A stretch of 64,000 nt of DNA, taken from assembly GCA_938049225.1 (NCBI GenBank), contig CALICM010000002.1:62001-126000 (forward strand), written 5' to 3'. Below, piece after piece: positions 53,454 through 63,564 of the stretch (the stretch's first letter is position 1; every line of letters starts with the position of its first letter). A program made the translations under genes and the position numbers. Origin of the DNA: an uncultured Paracoccaceae bacterium. GTDB lineage: Bacteria > Pseudomonadota > Alphaproteobacteria > Rhodobacterales > Rhodobacteraceae. Below the pieces are notes generated by a model that did not search any database, was not told the origin of the DNA, and saw only the letters and a program-made list of their open reading frames with translations.

Positions 53454-56072
53454 ATGGATGATGGGCTGACAAAAGCACCCCGGACCGGGCTGGTGCCGCT
53501 GCGCGCAGCGGCAGGGCAGGCTGGAAATGTGGGCGAGCGGGCGGCGCGATTGGGCCGGATGATGGCGCTTGGCCTGCCGGTGCCCGATGGGGTCGCACTG
53601 CCTTTTGACACTGTGAGTGCCGTGGCCTCGGGCGCACCGCTGCCCGTTTTGCCCGGCGGGATCGGGCCGATTGTTGCGCTGCGCGGCTCGGCCGGTGACG
53701 GATCCTGGGGGCGGCCGCAGTCGATCCTGAATTTGGGCCTGTGCGATGCGGTGCTGCCCAGCTTAAGCGAAAAGATCGGTGAGAAGGGCGCGCTGGAGGC
53801 TTATGCCCGTGCGATCCGCAGCTATGCGGTGCGCGTCAGGGGTTTGGATCCCGAGGATTTCGAGAACCTCTACTACGATCAGATGAAGCTGAGCCATGAT
53901 CTGGGGCCCCAAGACCTGGCACAAATCGTGGACGCGTCGAAAGCACTCTATCAAGACGCGTTGGGACAGGCGTTTCCGCAGGACCTCGGCACACAACTGG
54001 CGGGGGCGGTCGCGGCGGTCGCTGGTGAATGGAATGCCCCCACCGCGCGCATGCTGCGGGCCGCGCATGGCGCGCCCGAGGATGCCGGCCTGGGAATTAT
54101 TGTCCAGCGGATGGTATTTGGGCTGGGCCAGGCGCAGTCGGGCGCAGGAAGCTTCCAGTCCGTGGACAGTGCCACCGGTGCCGCGCGGGCGACGGGTCGG
54201 TATTTGCCCGACGCGCAGGGACAGGATGCCGGACGGGGCGTGCGCACACCGCATATGATCACCGAGGATGAGCGCAAAGCGGTGGGGCAAACGCTGCCCT
54301 CGCTCGAAGCAGCACAGCCCGCGGCGTTCGAGGCGCTGGTCCAGGGATCGGCGGCGCTGACGCGGGGCTTTGGCGACACCTTCGAGGTGCAGTTTACGGT
54401 TGAACAGGGCGCGCTGTGGATCCTGGATGCCGAACCGGTGCGCCGCTCCGCCCGGGCGGCGGTACAGATCGCGGTAGATCTGGAGGGGTTGGGGGCGATC
54501 AGCCGCGAGGATGCGTTGCTGCGGATCGAGCCGCGCAACCTGATCGAAACGCTGCACCCACAGATCGATCCCAGCGCGCGGCGCGACATTCTGGGCACCG
54601 GCCTGCCCGCCAGTCCAGGGGCCGCGACCGGCAAGATTTGTTTCTCGGCCGAGGCGGCGATGGCGGCACAAAGCCAGGGCGATGCGGCGATCCTGGTGCG
54701 GGTCGAGACCAGCCCCGAGGATATTCGCGGCATGCATTCGGCGGTGGCGGTGCTGACCGTGCGGGGCGGCATGACCAGCCACGCGGCGGTGGTGGCGCGG
54801 GGGTTGGGCCTGCCCTGCGTCGTGGGGGCCAGCGACCTGGGCCTGAGCCTGAAAAAGGGCGAGTTGCGGGTCAAGGACGGGCGTGTGTTTCGCGCGGGCG
54901 ATCCGCTGACCATCGATGGCACGCTGGGCCAGGCGCTGGCTGGGACGCCCGCTATGCTGCCTGCGGTGCCGACGGATGCTTTCGACACCCTGATGGACTG
55001 GGCGGACGATGCCCGCGACCTGGGCGTGCGTGCCAATGCGGACACCCCCGCGGATGCGGTGGTCGCGCGCCGGTTCAAAGTGGACGGCATCGGGCTGTGC
55101 CGCACCGAGCATATGTTTTTCGAGGGTGACAGGATCACCGCGATGCGCGAGATGATCCTGGCGACAGATGTGGCGGAGCGGATCGCCGCGCTGGATCGCC
55201 TTTTGCCGATGCAGCGCGCCGATTTTGAGGCGGTGTTCGAGACCATGCCTGGTCGGCCGGTAACCATCCGCCTGTTGGACCCGCCGCTGCACGAATTCTT
55301 GCCGCATTCGCCGGACGAGATCGCCGATCTGGCGCGCGCGATGGATCGCCCCGTTGAGGATGTGCTGTCACGGGCCGAGGATCTGCGCGAGTTCAACCCC
55401 ATGCTGGGCAAGCGCGGCGTGCGTTTGGGGGTTACGATGCCCGAGATCTATGACATGCAAGCCCGCGCGATTTTTGAGGCAGCGCTGGCCGTGGGACGGC
55501 GGGCCGGGGTGTCGGTCACGCCCGAGATCATGATCCCGCTGGTGTCGGCCAACCGCGAGGTGGAGTTGGTCAAGGCACGGGTCGATGCGGTGGCGGCTGC
55601 GGTCGCGGCCGAGCAGCATATGTCACCCAGCTATAAGATCGGGGTGATGGTCGAGACGCCGCGCGGGGCGCTGCGTGCGGGGGATCTTGCGAAATCGAGC
55701 GCCTTCCTCAGCTTTGGGACAAACGATCTGACGCAAATGACCTATGGCCTCAGCCGGGACGACGCGGGGCGGTTCATGCGCGATTACGTCAACAAAGGTG
55801 TCTTCCCTGAGGATCCGTTTCATTCCCTGGATGTCGAGGGCGTTGGCGAGTTGCTGTTGCTGGCCGCCCGCCGCGGGCGGGCCGAAAACGCGGACCTGAC
55901 GTTGGGCCTGTGCGGCGAGCATGGCGGTGACCCTGAGTCGATCCGTTTTTGCAAATTGGCGGGGTTCGATTATGTCTCGTGTTCCCCCTTTAGGGTGCCG
56001 ATCGCCCGCTTGGCCGCAGCGCAAGCCACATTGTTGTCACGTGACGGTGTGGCGTCGAAGCCGCCAGAGTGA
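53454..56072 (+). CDS. PPDK-like phosphotransferase with degenerate ATP site
   Basis: About 872 residues with the three-part pyruvate phosphate dikinase layout. The phosphohistidine loop GGMTSHAAVVARG (His near residue 443) and the PEP/pyruvate barrel (TIRLLDPPLHEFLP, PEIMIPLV, LCGEHGGDP) look intact. The N-terminal nucleotide domain does not: the usual SMPGMMDT loop is RGSAGDGSWGRP, the Lys of the early GxKG segment is replaced (GNVGERAARL), and the Glu of GEFL is Arg (TGRYLPDAQGQD). It may therefore not use ATP like normal PPDK. The start ATG 53454 is chosen from the promoter position; ATG 53439 is possible. Confidence 0.85.
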   Translation: MDDGLTKAPRTGLVPLRAAAGQAGNVGERAARLGRMMALGLPVPDGVALPFDTVSAVASGAPLPVLPGGIGPIVALRGSAGDGSWGRPQSILNLGLCDAVLPSLSEKIGEKGALEAYARAIRSYAVRVRGLDPEDFENLYYDQMKLSHDLGPQDLAQIVDASKALYQDALGQAFPQDLGTQLAGAVAAVAGEWNAPTARMLRAAHGAPEDAGLGIIVQRMVFGLGQAQSGAGSFQSVDSATGAARATGRYLPDAQGQDAGRGVRTPHMITEDERKAVGQTLPSLEAAQPAAFEALVQGSAALTRGFGDTFEVQFTVEQGALWILDAEPVRRSARAAVQIAVDLEGLGAISREDALLRIEPRNLIETLHPQIDPSARRDILGTGLPASPGAATGKICFSAEAAMAAQSQGDAAILVRVETSPEDIRGMHSAVAVLTVRGGMTSHAAVVARGLGLPCVVGASDLGLSLKKGELRVKDGRVFRAGDPLTIDGTLGQALAGTPAMLPAVPTDAFDTLMDWADDARDLGVRANADTPADAVVARRFKVDGIGLCRTEHMFFEGDRITAMREMILATDVAERIAALDRLLPMQRADFEAVFETMPGRPVTIRLLDPPLHEFLPHSPDEIADLARAMDRPVEDVLSRAEDLREFNPMLGKRGVRLGVTMPEIYDMQARAIFEAALAVGRRAGVSVTPEIMIPLVSANREVELVKARVDAVAAAVAAEQHMSPSYKIGVMVETPRGALRAGDLAKSSAFLSFGTNDLTQMTYGLSRDDAGRFMRDYVNKGVFPEDPFHSLDVEGVGELLLLAARRGRAENADLTLGLCGEHGGDPESIRFCKLAGFDYVSCSPFRVPIARLAAAQATLLSRDGVASKPPE

Positions 56073-56351
56073 TTCGAAAAATCCGATTCGAAGCAACGCC
56101 TTAGAGTGTGGTGTGAAAGTGCTCGCCGGTGGAGGTCCGCCTATGGGAATGTCTTAACATCGCTGCAGATCACATTAATGACAAAGAGTTTTCTCTTTTT
56201 CGCCACAATTCGTTAACCGCGACACGACGCCTCAACCCTGGTCGGGGGGTCGACTCAGCGCGATTGTTCGGTCAATACACGCGCTGTTGTGGGAACGAGT
56301 GAAATTTGTACCCCCCGGGGACTTTGCCGGGGTTAGTGGGGACAAGATCGA

Positions 56352-57197
56352 ATGAATAGTGACAATGCGATGAAGCGGCCCGTCGTGGCCCGCTTTGGCC
56401 TGGCTGTGGCGCTTTTGGCGGGTTTGATACCGAATTCAGTTCAAGCTGGGCATGCTGCAGATGAAGATATAGCGACCCATCTGGCCATCAATGCGCAAAT
56501 CGAAATGATGCTGGGTCAAGAGCGTGTCGTTTCTTCTAATGTGAGTGTGGCGCAACGGGTGGCCATGGTGGGGATCCCTACACCCGTGGCGCTGCCGGAT
56601 CTGGAGATTGAGCGCGCCGCGCTGCCAAAAGACGGTGCGGATCCGTCGGTCGTGGTTACGTTGAACATGATGGACACCGCCGCGACTCAGCAGGTGATGG
56701 AAGCTCAGCGATTGGTGGTGTCGTTCCGGACCGAGCAACCGGGCGAATTTGATCGCAAAGAGCTTCTCGCCGCCCCAGCGGTCGATGGCGGTCCGGAATG
56801 GGCCTGTTTGACCGAAGCGCTCTATTTCGAAGCCCGTGGTGAGCCTTTGAAGGGTCAATTGGCTGTGGCCGAGGTTATCTTGAACCGTGTCGACAGCCGA
56901 CGGTATCCGAACAGCATCTGCGATGTTATCTCGCAAGGCGAGAGCCGGCGGCATGCCTGCCAATTCTCGTTCCGCTGTGACGGACAGCCCGAAGATTTTC
57001 ACGAGCCCAAGGCCTATGAGTTAGTGGGCAAAGTTGCGCGGATGATGTTGGATGGCCGTGATCGGGCCCTCACCCAGGGCGCCACGCATTATCACACCAC
57101 GGCCGTTAAGCCCGGCTGGGCGCGTCGGCTGACGCATACAGCCCAAATCGGACGGCATTTGTTCTATAAATACCCAATCCGATCAGCCAGCAACTGA
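56352..57197 (+). CDS. SleB/CwlJ-like cell-wall hydrolase
   Basis: 281 residues with a signal peptide (FGLAVALLAGLIPNSVQA). The C-terminal domain is the Hydrolase_2 fold: ALYFEARGEPLKGQLAVAEV (Glu likely catalytic), NRVDSRRYPNSICDV, CQFSFRCDG and YHTTAVKPGWARR. Such proteins are murein hydrolases acting in the periplasm. The start could be ATG 56352 or 56370. Confidence 0.9.
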   Translation: MNSDNAMKRPVVARFGLAVALLAGLIPNSVQAGHAADEDIATHLAINAQIEMMLGQERVVSSNVSVAQRVAMVGIPTPVALPDLEIERAALPKDGADPSVVVTLNMMDTAATQQVMEAQRLVVSFRTEQPGEFDRKELLAAPAVDGGPEWACLTEALYFEARGEPLKGQLAVAEVILNRVDSRRYPNSICDVISQGESRRHACQFSFRCDGQPEDFHEPKAYELVGKVARMMLDGRDRALTQGATHYHTTAVKPGWARRLTHTAQIGRHLFYKYPIRSASN

Positions 57198-57274
57198 CGT
57201 AAAGGGCGGGCTGGCCCGGCGCGACCGCTTTGTGCTATCCTTGCGCGCAAAGCGGAAAACGCAGGGCAGAGCAG

Positions 57275-58615
57275 ATGGCACGCAGGCTTTTTGGCACGGA
57301 CGGCGTCCGGGGCACGGCAAACACATATCCGATGACCGCCGAAGTGGCGCTGCGCTTGGGCGCGGCGGTCGGGCGGTATTTTCGCAATGGTGATCACCAG
57401 CACCGGGTGGTGATCGGCAAAGACACACGCCGCTCGGGCTATATGATCGAGAATGCGCTTACGGCCGGGCTGACAAGCGTTGGCGCTGATGTACTGCTGC
57501 TGGGGCCGGTGCCGACGCCCGCGGTGGGCATGCTGACCCGCTCGATGCGGGCGGATCTGGGGGTGATGATTTCGGCCTCGCACAACCCGTATCAGGACAA
57601 TGGGATCAAGTTCTTTGGGCCGGATGGGTTCAAACTGTCCGACATCGCCGAGGAGGAGATCGAGGCACTGTTGGATGGCCCGGCCGAGCTTGTGCCCTCG
57701 CCAGATATCGGGCGTGCGTCACGGATCGACGGGGACCGGGCGCGCTATATCGAGTTTGCTAAAACGACGATCCCCAAGAACCAACGCTTGAACGGGCTGA
57801 AAGTGGTGATCGATTGTGCCAATGGCGCGGCCTATCGCACCGCGCCCGAGGTGCTGTGGGAGTTGGGGGCCGAGGTGATCCCGCTGGGGGTGACGCCGAA
57901 TGGATATAACATCAACAAGGATTGCGGCTCGACCGCGCCGGAAGCTGCGGCTGAACTGGTCGTGGCCCATGGTGCGGATCTGGGGATCGCGCTGGATGGC
58001 GACGCGGACCGGGTGATGATCCTGGACGAGACTGGCGCGATTGCCGATGGAGACCAGTTGATGGCCTTGATCGCCGGGCTCTGGGCGGATCAGGGGCGCC
58101 TTGCAAATGGCGCTTTGGTCGCGACGGTGATGTCGAACCTGGGCCTGGAGCGGCAGCTGAAGGCACGCGGGCTGAATTTGAAGCGCACAGCTGTCGGGGA
58201 TCGCTATGTTGTCGAGGCGATGCGCGCCGGTGGCTATAACCTGGGCGGCGAGCAGTCCGGGCATGTCGTGATGACCGATTTTGCGACCACCGGCGATGGA
58301 CTGATCGCTGGGCTGCAGTTTCTGTCGTCGATGGTCGACAGCGGGCAGCCCGCCAGCACCTTGGCGCGGCAGTTCACGCCCGTGCCGCAGCTGTTGCAGA
58401 ACGTCCGCTATGCGCCCGGCAGCGCGCCGCTGGAGGCCGAGGCGGTGCAACGCGCAATCAAGGGGGCCGAGCAACGCCTGGGGGCCGATGGTCGCCTGCT
58501 GATCCGTAAATCCGGCACCGAACCGCTGGTCCGCGTCATGGGCGAGGCCGAGGACGAAGTACTATTGCAGCAGGTCGTTGCGGATGTCGCGGCCGAAATC
58601 GCGGTATTTTCTTAA
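57275..58615 (+). CDS. glmM: Phosphoglucosamine mutase
   Basis: 446 residues. [14 protein letters not shown] at the N-terminus, the phospho-Ser loop [14 protein letters not shown], the metal loop ALDGDADRV and [12 protein letters not shown] are complete. GlmM makes glucosamine-1-phosphate for UDP-GlcNAc. ATG 57275 is used because the conserved start is [10 protein letters not shown]. Confidence 0.98.
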   Translation: MARRLFGTDGVRGTANTYPMTAEVALRLGAAVGRYFRNGDHQHRVVIGKDTRRSGYMIENALTAGLTSVGADVLLLGPVPTPAVGMLTRSMRADLGVMISASHNPYQDNGIKFFGPDGFKLSDIAEEEIEALLDGPAELVPSPDIGRASRIDGDRARYIEFAKTTIPKNQRLNGLKVVIDCANGAAYRTAPEVLWELGAEVIPLGVTPNGYNINKDCGSTAPEAAAELVVAHGADLGIALDGDADRVMILDETGAIADGDQLMALIAGLWADQGRLANGALVATVMSNLGLERQLKARGLNLKRTAVGDRYVVEAMRAGGYNLGGEQSGHVVMTDFATTGDGLIAGLQFLSSMVDSGQPASTLARQFTPVPQLLQNVRYAPGSAPLEAEAVQRAIKGAEQRLGADGRLLIRKSGTEPLVRVMGEAEDEVLLQQVVADVAAEIAVFS

Positions 58616-58653
58616 GACAAATGGGGACGCCTGGCGGCGCGCTGCGGAAGACG

Positions 58654-59574
58654 TCAACGATCTCCCTTGGCACCAAACAACGGGCGATCACGACGGGTTT
58701 GGGCAATAACCATCCCTGCCAGGATCAACGCCAAAGCAAAGATCAATTGCGGCGGCACCGGCTCGGCCAAGAACAAGGCGCCCAGCAGCGTGGCCCAGAT
58801 CGGGACTTGGTAGTTCACCAGGCTCAGAAAAGAAGGGCCTGCGATTTTGATCACATAGACCAACAGCAGGGTGGCCAATGCTGTGGGCAACAGGCCAAGG
58901 TACGCGATGCCCAGCAGGGGCCCGAGGGTCGGGACCTCGGGAACGCCCTCGACCGCCAGCGCCAGTGGCAGGCTTATCGCGGCGGCCCAAAACAGCGCCG
59001 CGGCCGAGAACGAGAGCAACGGGGCCGGTGGGGCGCGGCGGGTGACGATACTGCCACACGCATAGCACCCGGCGGCCGTGATACAGGCCAGGCGTGCCAG
59101 GGCCGCACTGTCCCCGCCCAGGATGCTGGCGGGGCCGATTAGTATAACCACGCCTACGAACCCCAGGGCAAAACCGAGGGTTTTGCGGGGTGTAAGCCTG
59201 TCGCCGGGAACCAGGAAATGCGCTAATGGCAAAACGAGCAGCGGCACACAGGCCATTGTAATACCAGCAAAACCGCTTGTGACTTGTTGTTGCCCCCAAC
59301 TGAGCAGCGCAAATGGCAATGTGTTTGCAAGCATTCCCAAGCCAAAGGCGTGTAGCCAGATTTTGCGCCCGGTTTTGTTGCGCCAATCGGGCAATCCGAC
59401 ACCTGTGGCAAAAGCTGCGCACAGGATAATGACGGCCCCCACGCCGATCCGCAGAGCTGCAACGGTCAGTGGTCCAAAGCCGCTTAGCGCAACCTCGACC
59501 CCAAGGAACGAACCGCCCCAGATCAGACCCAGAAAACCCAATAAGAACCAAGCAAAAGCGGATGGGGGCGTCAT
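58654..59574 (-). CDS. EamA/DMT family transporter
   Basis: 306 residues, ten membrane helices in two EamA halves: LLGFLGLIWGGSFLGVEVAL at the start and VNYQVPIWATLLGALFLAEP in the second half. Such proteins export metabolites; the substrate is unknown. It is divergent from serC and convergent with glmM, which ends 38 bases away. Confidence 0.93.
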   Translation of the reverse strand: MTPPSAFAWFLLGFLGLIWGGSFLGVEVALSGFGPLTVAALRIGVGAVIILCAAFATGVGLPDWRNKTGRKIWLHAFGLGMLANTLPFALLSWGQQQVTSGFAGITMACVPLLVLPLAHFLVPGDRLTPRKTLGFALGFVGVVILIGPASILGGDSAALARLACITAAGCYACGSIVTRRAPPAPLLSFSAAALFWAAAISLPLALAVEGVPEVPTLGPLLGIAYLGLLPTALATLLLVYVIKIAGPSFLSLVNYQVPIWATLLGALFLAEPVPPQLIFALALILAGMVIAQTRRDRPLFGAKGDR

Positions 59575-59728
59575 GAATACCTGCCAAAATAAAAGCTCTC
59601 TATACGCCTTTGCCGGGCCATTGAAAGGGCAAACGCAGGTTTCGGATGGGAAACGCGGTGATGTGAAGTCGCTGTGGTTTTGGGGTTGTCGGCGCCCGCG
59701 TGCTTGCGCTATCCGAACGATGGGCGCG

Positions 59729-59784
59729 TCACCGGGTTATGGGTGAGCGGTGGCGAGCTCAGAAATGTCACCCTGACGATGGAG
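59729..59784 (+). promoter_or_regulatory. serC leader with alternative hairpins
   Basis: TCACC (59729-59733) can pair with GGTGA (59742-59746), while GGGTGA (59741-59746) can pair with TCACCC (59768-59773) just ahead of the ribosome site GGAG (59781-59784). The two structures exclude each other. Known alphaproteobacterial serC leaders carry a conserved RNA motif, which this may be. Confidence 0.45.
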
Positions 59785-59790
59785 CCGTCG

Positions 59791-60984
59791 ATGAGCTTCC
59801 CTGACCGGCAATTGGCCGACGCGGCGCATATGCGCCCAACCCTGAAACCTTTGCGCCCCGAGTTTTCCTCAGGCCCCTGTCCGAAACGCCCCGGCTGGAC
59901 CGCCGAAGGTGTCGCGTCCAAGGCGTGGCTGGGAAGGTCGCATCGCGCGGCAGGGCCCAAGGCGCAGCTGAAAGAAGCGATCGATCGGATGGCGGCGGTT
60001 TTGGGTGTTCCTGACGACTATAAGGTCGGGATTGTCCCGGCCTCGGACACAGGCGCTTTCGAGATGGCGATGTGGTCGATGCTGGGCGCGCGACCCGTCG
60101 ACATGCTGGTTTGGGAGAGCTTCGGCGCGGGCTGGGCAAGTGACGCGGTAAAGCAGCTTAAGCTTGATGATTGCCGGGTTTTGGAGGCCGCCTATGGTGC
60201 GTTGCCGGACCTGGGCGACGTGCGGGCCGAGGCTGATGTTTGTTTTACCTGGAACGGCACCACCTCGGGCGCGCGGGTCCCCAATGCCGAGTGGATCCCA
60301 GCAAATCGCACGGGCTTGACGTTTTGCGATGCGACCTCCGCCGCCTTTGCACAGGATCTGGATTGGGCGAAACTGGATGTCACAACCTTCAGTTGGCAAA
60401 AGGCAATGGGCGGTGAGGGGGCGCATGGCGTGCTGATCCTCAGCCCCCGCGCGGTTGAGCGGCTGGAGAGTTACGTGCCCGAGCGGCCCTTGCCGAAGAT
60501 TTTTCGACTGACCAAGGGCGGTAAGCTGATTGACGGAATTTTCAGCGGGGCGACGATCAACACGCCCTCGATGCTGGCGGTGGCTGATTGCATTGATGCG
60601 CTGGATTGGATCGAGGGGTTAGGCGGCCTGCCCGCAACGATTGCGCGGGCAGAGGCGAATTTTGAAGCGCTTGAGACCTGGGTGGATCGCACCGATTGGG
60701 TGGCCAACTTGGTCGAAACGCCGACGGCACGGTCCAACACCTCGGTCTGTTTGAAAATCGTGGATCCGGGGGTTTCGGCCTTGGAGGATGCTGCGCAAAA
60801 GGCCTTCACCAAGGCGATGGTCAAACTGATCGAGGCCGAAGGCGCGGGGTTCGACATCAACGGCTATCGTGATGCACCCGCCGGTCTGCGGATTTGGTGC
60901 GGGGCAACAGTGGACACTGCCGATATCCAGGCGCTGACGCCCTGGCTGGACTGGGCCTTTGCGCAAACCAAAGCGAGCCTGTGA
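59791..60984 (+). CDS. serC: Phosphoserine transaminase
   Basis: About 397 residues. [15 protein letters not shown] at the N-terminus, [15 protein letters not shown] and the PLP-Lys segment [16 protein letters not shown] match the alphaproteobacterial SerC type. The enzyme makes phosphoserine from 3-phosphohydroxypyruvate. ATG 59791 is chosen because GGAG lies six bases upstream. serA follows after 58 bases. Confidence 0.95.
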   Translation: MSFPDRQLADAAHMRPTLKPLRPEFSSGPCPKRPGWTAEGVASKAWLGRSHRAAGPKAQLKEAIDRMAAVLGVPDDYKVGIVPASDTGAFEMAMWSMLGARPVDMLVWESFGAGWASDAVKQLKLDDCRVLEAAYGALPDLGDVRAEADVCFTWNGTTSGARVPNAEWIPANRTGLTFCDATSAAFAQDLDWAKLDVTTFSWQKAMGGEGAHGVLILSPRAVERLESYVPERPLPKIFRLTKGGKLIDGIFSGATINTPSMLAVADCIDALDWIEGLGGLPATIARAEANFEALETWVDRTDWVANLVETPTARSNTSVCLKIVDPGVSALEDAAQKAFTKAMVKLIEAEGAGFDINGYRDAPAGLRIWCGATVDTADIQALTPWLDWAFAQTKASL

Positions 60985-61042
60985 TCTGAACCTTCCGCGC
61001 AGGAAGGGTATGTTTCTCAAACAATGAATGAAGGGTGCGGAT

Positions 61043-62635
61043 ATGCCCAAGGTACTAATCTCTGACAAACTTAGCGACGCCGCAGTGCAGATCTTTCGCG
61101 ACAATGGGGTTGAGGTCGATTTCCAGCCCGATCTGGGCAAAGATCCCGCCAAACTGGCCGAGGTGATCGGCCAATACGATGGTCTGGCGATCCGTTCCGC
61201 CACCAAAGTGACGGCGGAAATGGTTGCCAAGGCCGATAAGCTGAAAGTTGTCGGCCGCGCCGGGATCGGTGTGGACAATGTCGATATCCCGGCCGCCAGC
61301 GCGCGTGGGATCGTGGTGATGAACACGCCCTTTGGGAATTCGATCACCACCGCTGAGCATGCGATTGCGATGATGTTCGCGGTGGCGCGGCAGATCCCGG
61401 CCGCCGACGTCTCGACCCAGGCAGGAAAGTGGGAGAAATCGCGCTTTATGGGCTCCGAGATCACCGGCAAGGTGCTGGGGTTGATCGGGGCGGGGAACAT
61501 CGGTTCGGTCGTGGCCAGCCGCGCGCTGGGGTTGCGAATGAAGGTGGTGGCCTATGATCCGTTTCTAAGCGCGGATCGCGCGGTGGAAATGGGGGTCGAA
61601 AAGGTCGAGGCGCTGGAGGATGTGCTGGCGCGCGCCGATTTCATCACCCTGCATTTGCCCAAGACCGAAAAAACCGCGAACCTGCTGTCGGCCGAGAGGA
61701 TTGCCCAAATGAAACCCGGCGCGCGGCTGATCAACTGCGCCCGTGGCGGCCTGGTCGACGAGGTCGCCGTGGCCGAGGCGTTGAAATCAGGTCAGCTTGC
61801 CGGGGCTGCGTTTGACGTCTTTGCGGTCGAGCCCGCAAAGGACAGCCCTTTGTTTGGCTTGCCGAATGTTGTGTGCACGCCGCATTTGGGGGCCTCGACC
61901 GCGGAAGCGCAGGAAAATGTGGCACTTCAGGTCGCCGAGCAGATGTCGGATTACTTGGTGCGCGGGGCCGTGGCGAATGCGCTAAATGCACCGTCGGTCA
62001 CCGCCGAAGAAGCGCCTGTTCTAAAGCCCTGGATTGAGCTCTGCGAGCGGCTCGGCGGGTTTGCGGGCCAAGTGACCGAAAGCCCGATTTCACAAATCGA
62101 GATTGAATATGTGGGTCGTGTGGGGGATTTGAATTTGAAGCCGCTGACCTCGGCTTTGACGGCAAGTCTGCTGAAGCCGCTGGTGGGGGAGGGGGGCGTG
62201 AATATGGTCTCGGCCCCGATTGTGGCGCGTGAGCGAGGCATCAAGATCGCCGAGACCCGCAAGGATGCGCAAGGCGCCTTTGGATCCTATGTGCGCTTGA
62301 TTGTAACGACCGAGGCGCAGACCCGGTCGGTGGCCGGGACGATCTATTCGGACGGGCGGCCGCGGTTTATTCAGATCAAAGGGATCAACCTTGAGGCGGA
62401 ACCGGCCGCGCATATGCTTTATACGACCAACGCGGATGAGCCCGGGTATATCGGCGCGTTGGGGACTGCTTTGGGCACGTTGAACATCAATATCGCGACC
62501 TTTGCGCTGGGCCGGTCGGCCAAAGGGGATGAGGCGATCGCACTGCTTGGTGTGGACGAGCCGGTGAGCGAGGATATGCTCGCCAGGATCGCGCGATTGC
62601 CGCAAGTGCATCAGGCCAAGGCGTTGCGTTTCTGA
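61043..62635 (+). CDS. serA: D-3-phosphoglycerate dehydrogenase
   Basis: About 530 residues. VVGRAGIGVDNVDI, the NAD motif LGLIGAGNIGSVVA, INCARGGLVDEVAV and HLGAST form the dehydrogenase core (1-310), followed by an intervening domain and a C-terminal ACT domain (about 455-530, GYIGALGTALGTLNINIATF). It starts serine synthesis. ATG 61043 is preferred, with GAAGGG eight bases upstream. Confidence 0.97.
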   Translation: MPKVLISDKLSDAAVQIFRDNGVEVDFQPDLGKDPAKLAEVIGQYDGLAIRSATKVTAEMVAKADKLKVVGRAGIGVDNVDIPAASARGIVVMNTPFGNSITTAEHAIAMMFAVARQIPAADVSTQAGKWEKSRFMGSEITGKVLGLIGAGNIGSVVASRALGLRMKVVAYDPFLSADRAVEMGVEKVEALEDVLARADFITLHLPKTEKTANLLSAERIAQMKPGARLINCARGGLVDEVAVAEALKSGQLAGAAFDVFAVEPAKDSPLFGLPNVVCTPHLGASTAEAQENVALQVAEQMSDYLVRGAVANALNAPSVTAEEAPVLKPWIELCERLGGFAGQVTESPISQIEIEYVGRVGDLNLKPLTSALTASLLKPLVGEGGVNMVSAPIVARERGIKIAETRKDAQGAFGSYVRLIVTTEAQTRSVAGTIYSDGRPRFIQIKGINLEAEPAAHMLYTTNADEPGYIGALGTALGTLNINIATFALGRSAKGDEAIALLGVDEPVSEDMLARIARLPQVHQAKALRF

Positions 62636-62644
62636 CCTGGCGGG

Positions 62645-62674
62645 GGCCCCGCCAGGGGCGGGGCCAAGTCTTTT
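62645..62674 (+). terminator. Terminator after serA
   Basis: GGCCCCGCC (62645-62653) pairs with GGCGGGGCC (62657-62665) over AGG, then AAGTCTTTT. A second hairpin could form from CCTGGCGGGG (62636). It lies ten bases after the stop. Confidence 0.65.
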
Positions 62675-62775
62675 CTCCCCACGCCCAAAGGGCGCGGGGC
62701 CCGTGGCGCCCGGAAGTAAAGCGGATGCTTGGTGGGATGCCGCCGGTGAGAATTTTTGACGAGAAGAAGGAAGGG

Positions 62776-63561
62776 TTATTTGCCCCAGCCGAGCATTTTT
62801 CGGATGACCCAGATGTAGGCTTGGTTGGGCAGCAGACCGATTGTGCGTAGGATCACGGCGAAGCGGCGCGGGAAGGCAATTTCGAAACCAGGTTTTTTGA
62901 GGCCATCTACAATGCGGTTGGCGGCTTGATCGGGCGCCATCAGAAAGGGCATTTTGAATGTATTTACAGAGGTTGCCTCGGTTTCGACAAAGCCGGGGTT
63001 GATGACCGAGATCCGCACGCCGAGGTCGACCAAGTCCATGGCCAGCGCTTCGCAAAGGGCGATGAGACCCGCCTTGGTCGCAGAATAGGCTGCGGCATCG
63101 GGCAGACCGCGATACCCCGCAACGGAGGCAGTCACTGCGATGTGGCCGGATTTGCGGGCGATCATATGTTTGAGGATCGGGTCGAGCGCATTGGTCACGC
63201 CTGCAAGATTTACGTCAAACATCTTGCGCGCTGTGGCGGCGGTGAAGTTTTGCGCCCGCATTGGCGTGTAAATGCCGGCGTTGAGGATTGCGAGGGCCAA
63301 GGGACCGGTGCGCGTGATGTCATCCAGAATTTGCGTCATGCGCGCGGCATCAGTTACATCGCCAGCCGCAGGGAGGATGCGACCAGAACCGGTCACCTCA
63401 GCCGCCAGGGATAGCAAATTCGTTTCCGATCTGGCGGTGGCATGCACCGTCCAGCCCTCATTTGCCAACCGGAGGGCGACAGCGCGCCCGATACCACCGG
63501 ACGCACCTGTGATCCAGGCCGCCCCGTCGGACGGCCGGGCGACCTGCGAGAAGACGTTCAT
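62776..63561 (-). CDS. Short-chain dehydrogenase/reductase
   Basis: 261 residues. TGASGGIGRAVAL is the nucleotide-binding motif and YSATKAG the catalytic Tyr-x-x-x-Lys. The C-terminal 50 residues are more hydrophobic (RFAVILRTIGLLPNQAY), which suits membrane association. The substrate is unknown. It is three bases upstream of the DUF6134-like gene's end on the same strand. Confidence 0.9.
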   Translation of the reverse strand: MNVFSQVARPSDGAAWITGASGGIGRAVALRLANEGWTVHATARSETNLLSLAAEVTGSGRILPAAGDVTDAARMTQILDDITRTGPLALAILNAGIYTPMRAQNFTAATARKMFDVNLAGVTNALDPILKHMIARKSGHIAVTASVAGYRGLPDAAAYSATKAGLIALCEALAMDLVDLGVRISVINPGFVETEATSVNTFKMPFLMAPDQAANRIVDGLKKPGFEIAFPRRFAVILRTIGLLPNQAYIWVIRKMLGWGK

Positions 63562-63564
63562 ATG

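Noticed and set aside
53763-55307. 514-residue minus-strand frame
   Set aside because: Antisense of the PPDK-like gene, with no ribosome site.
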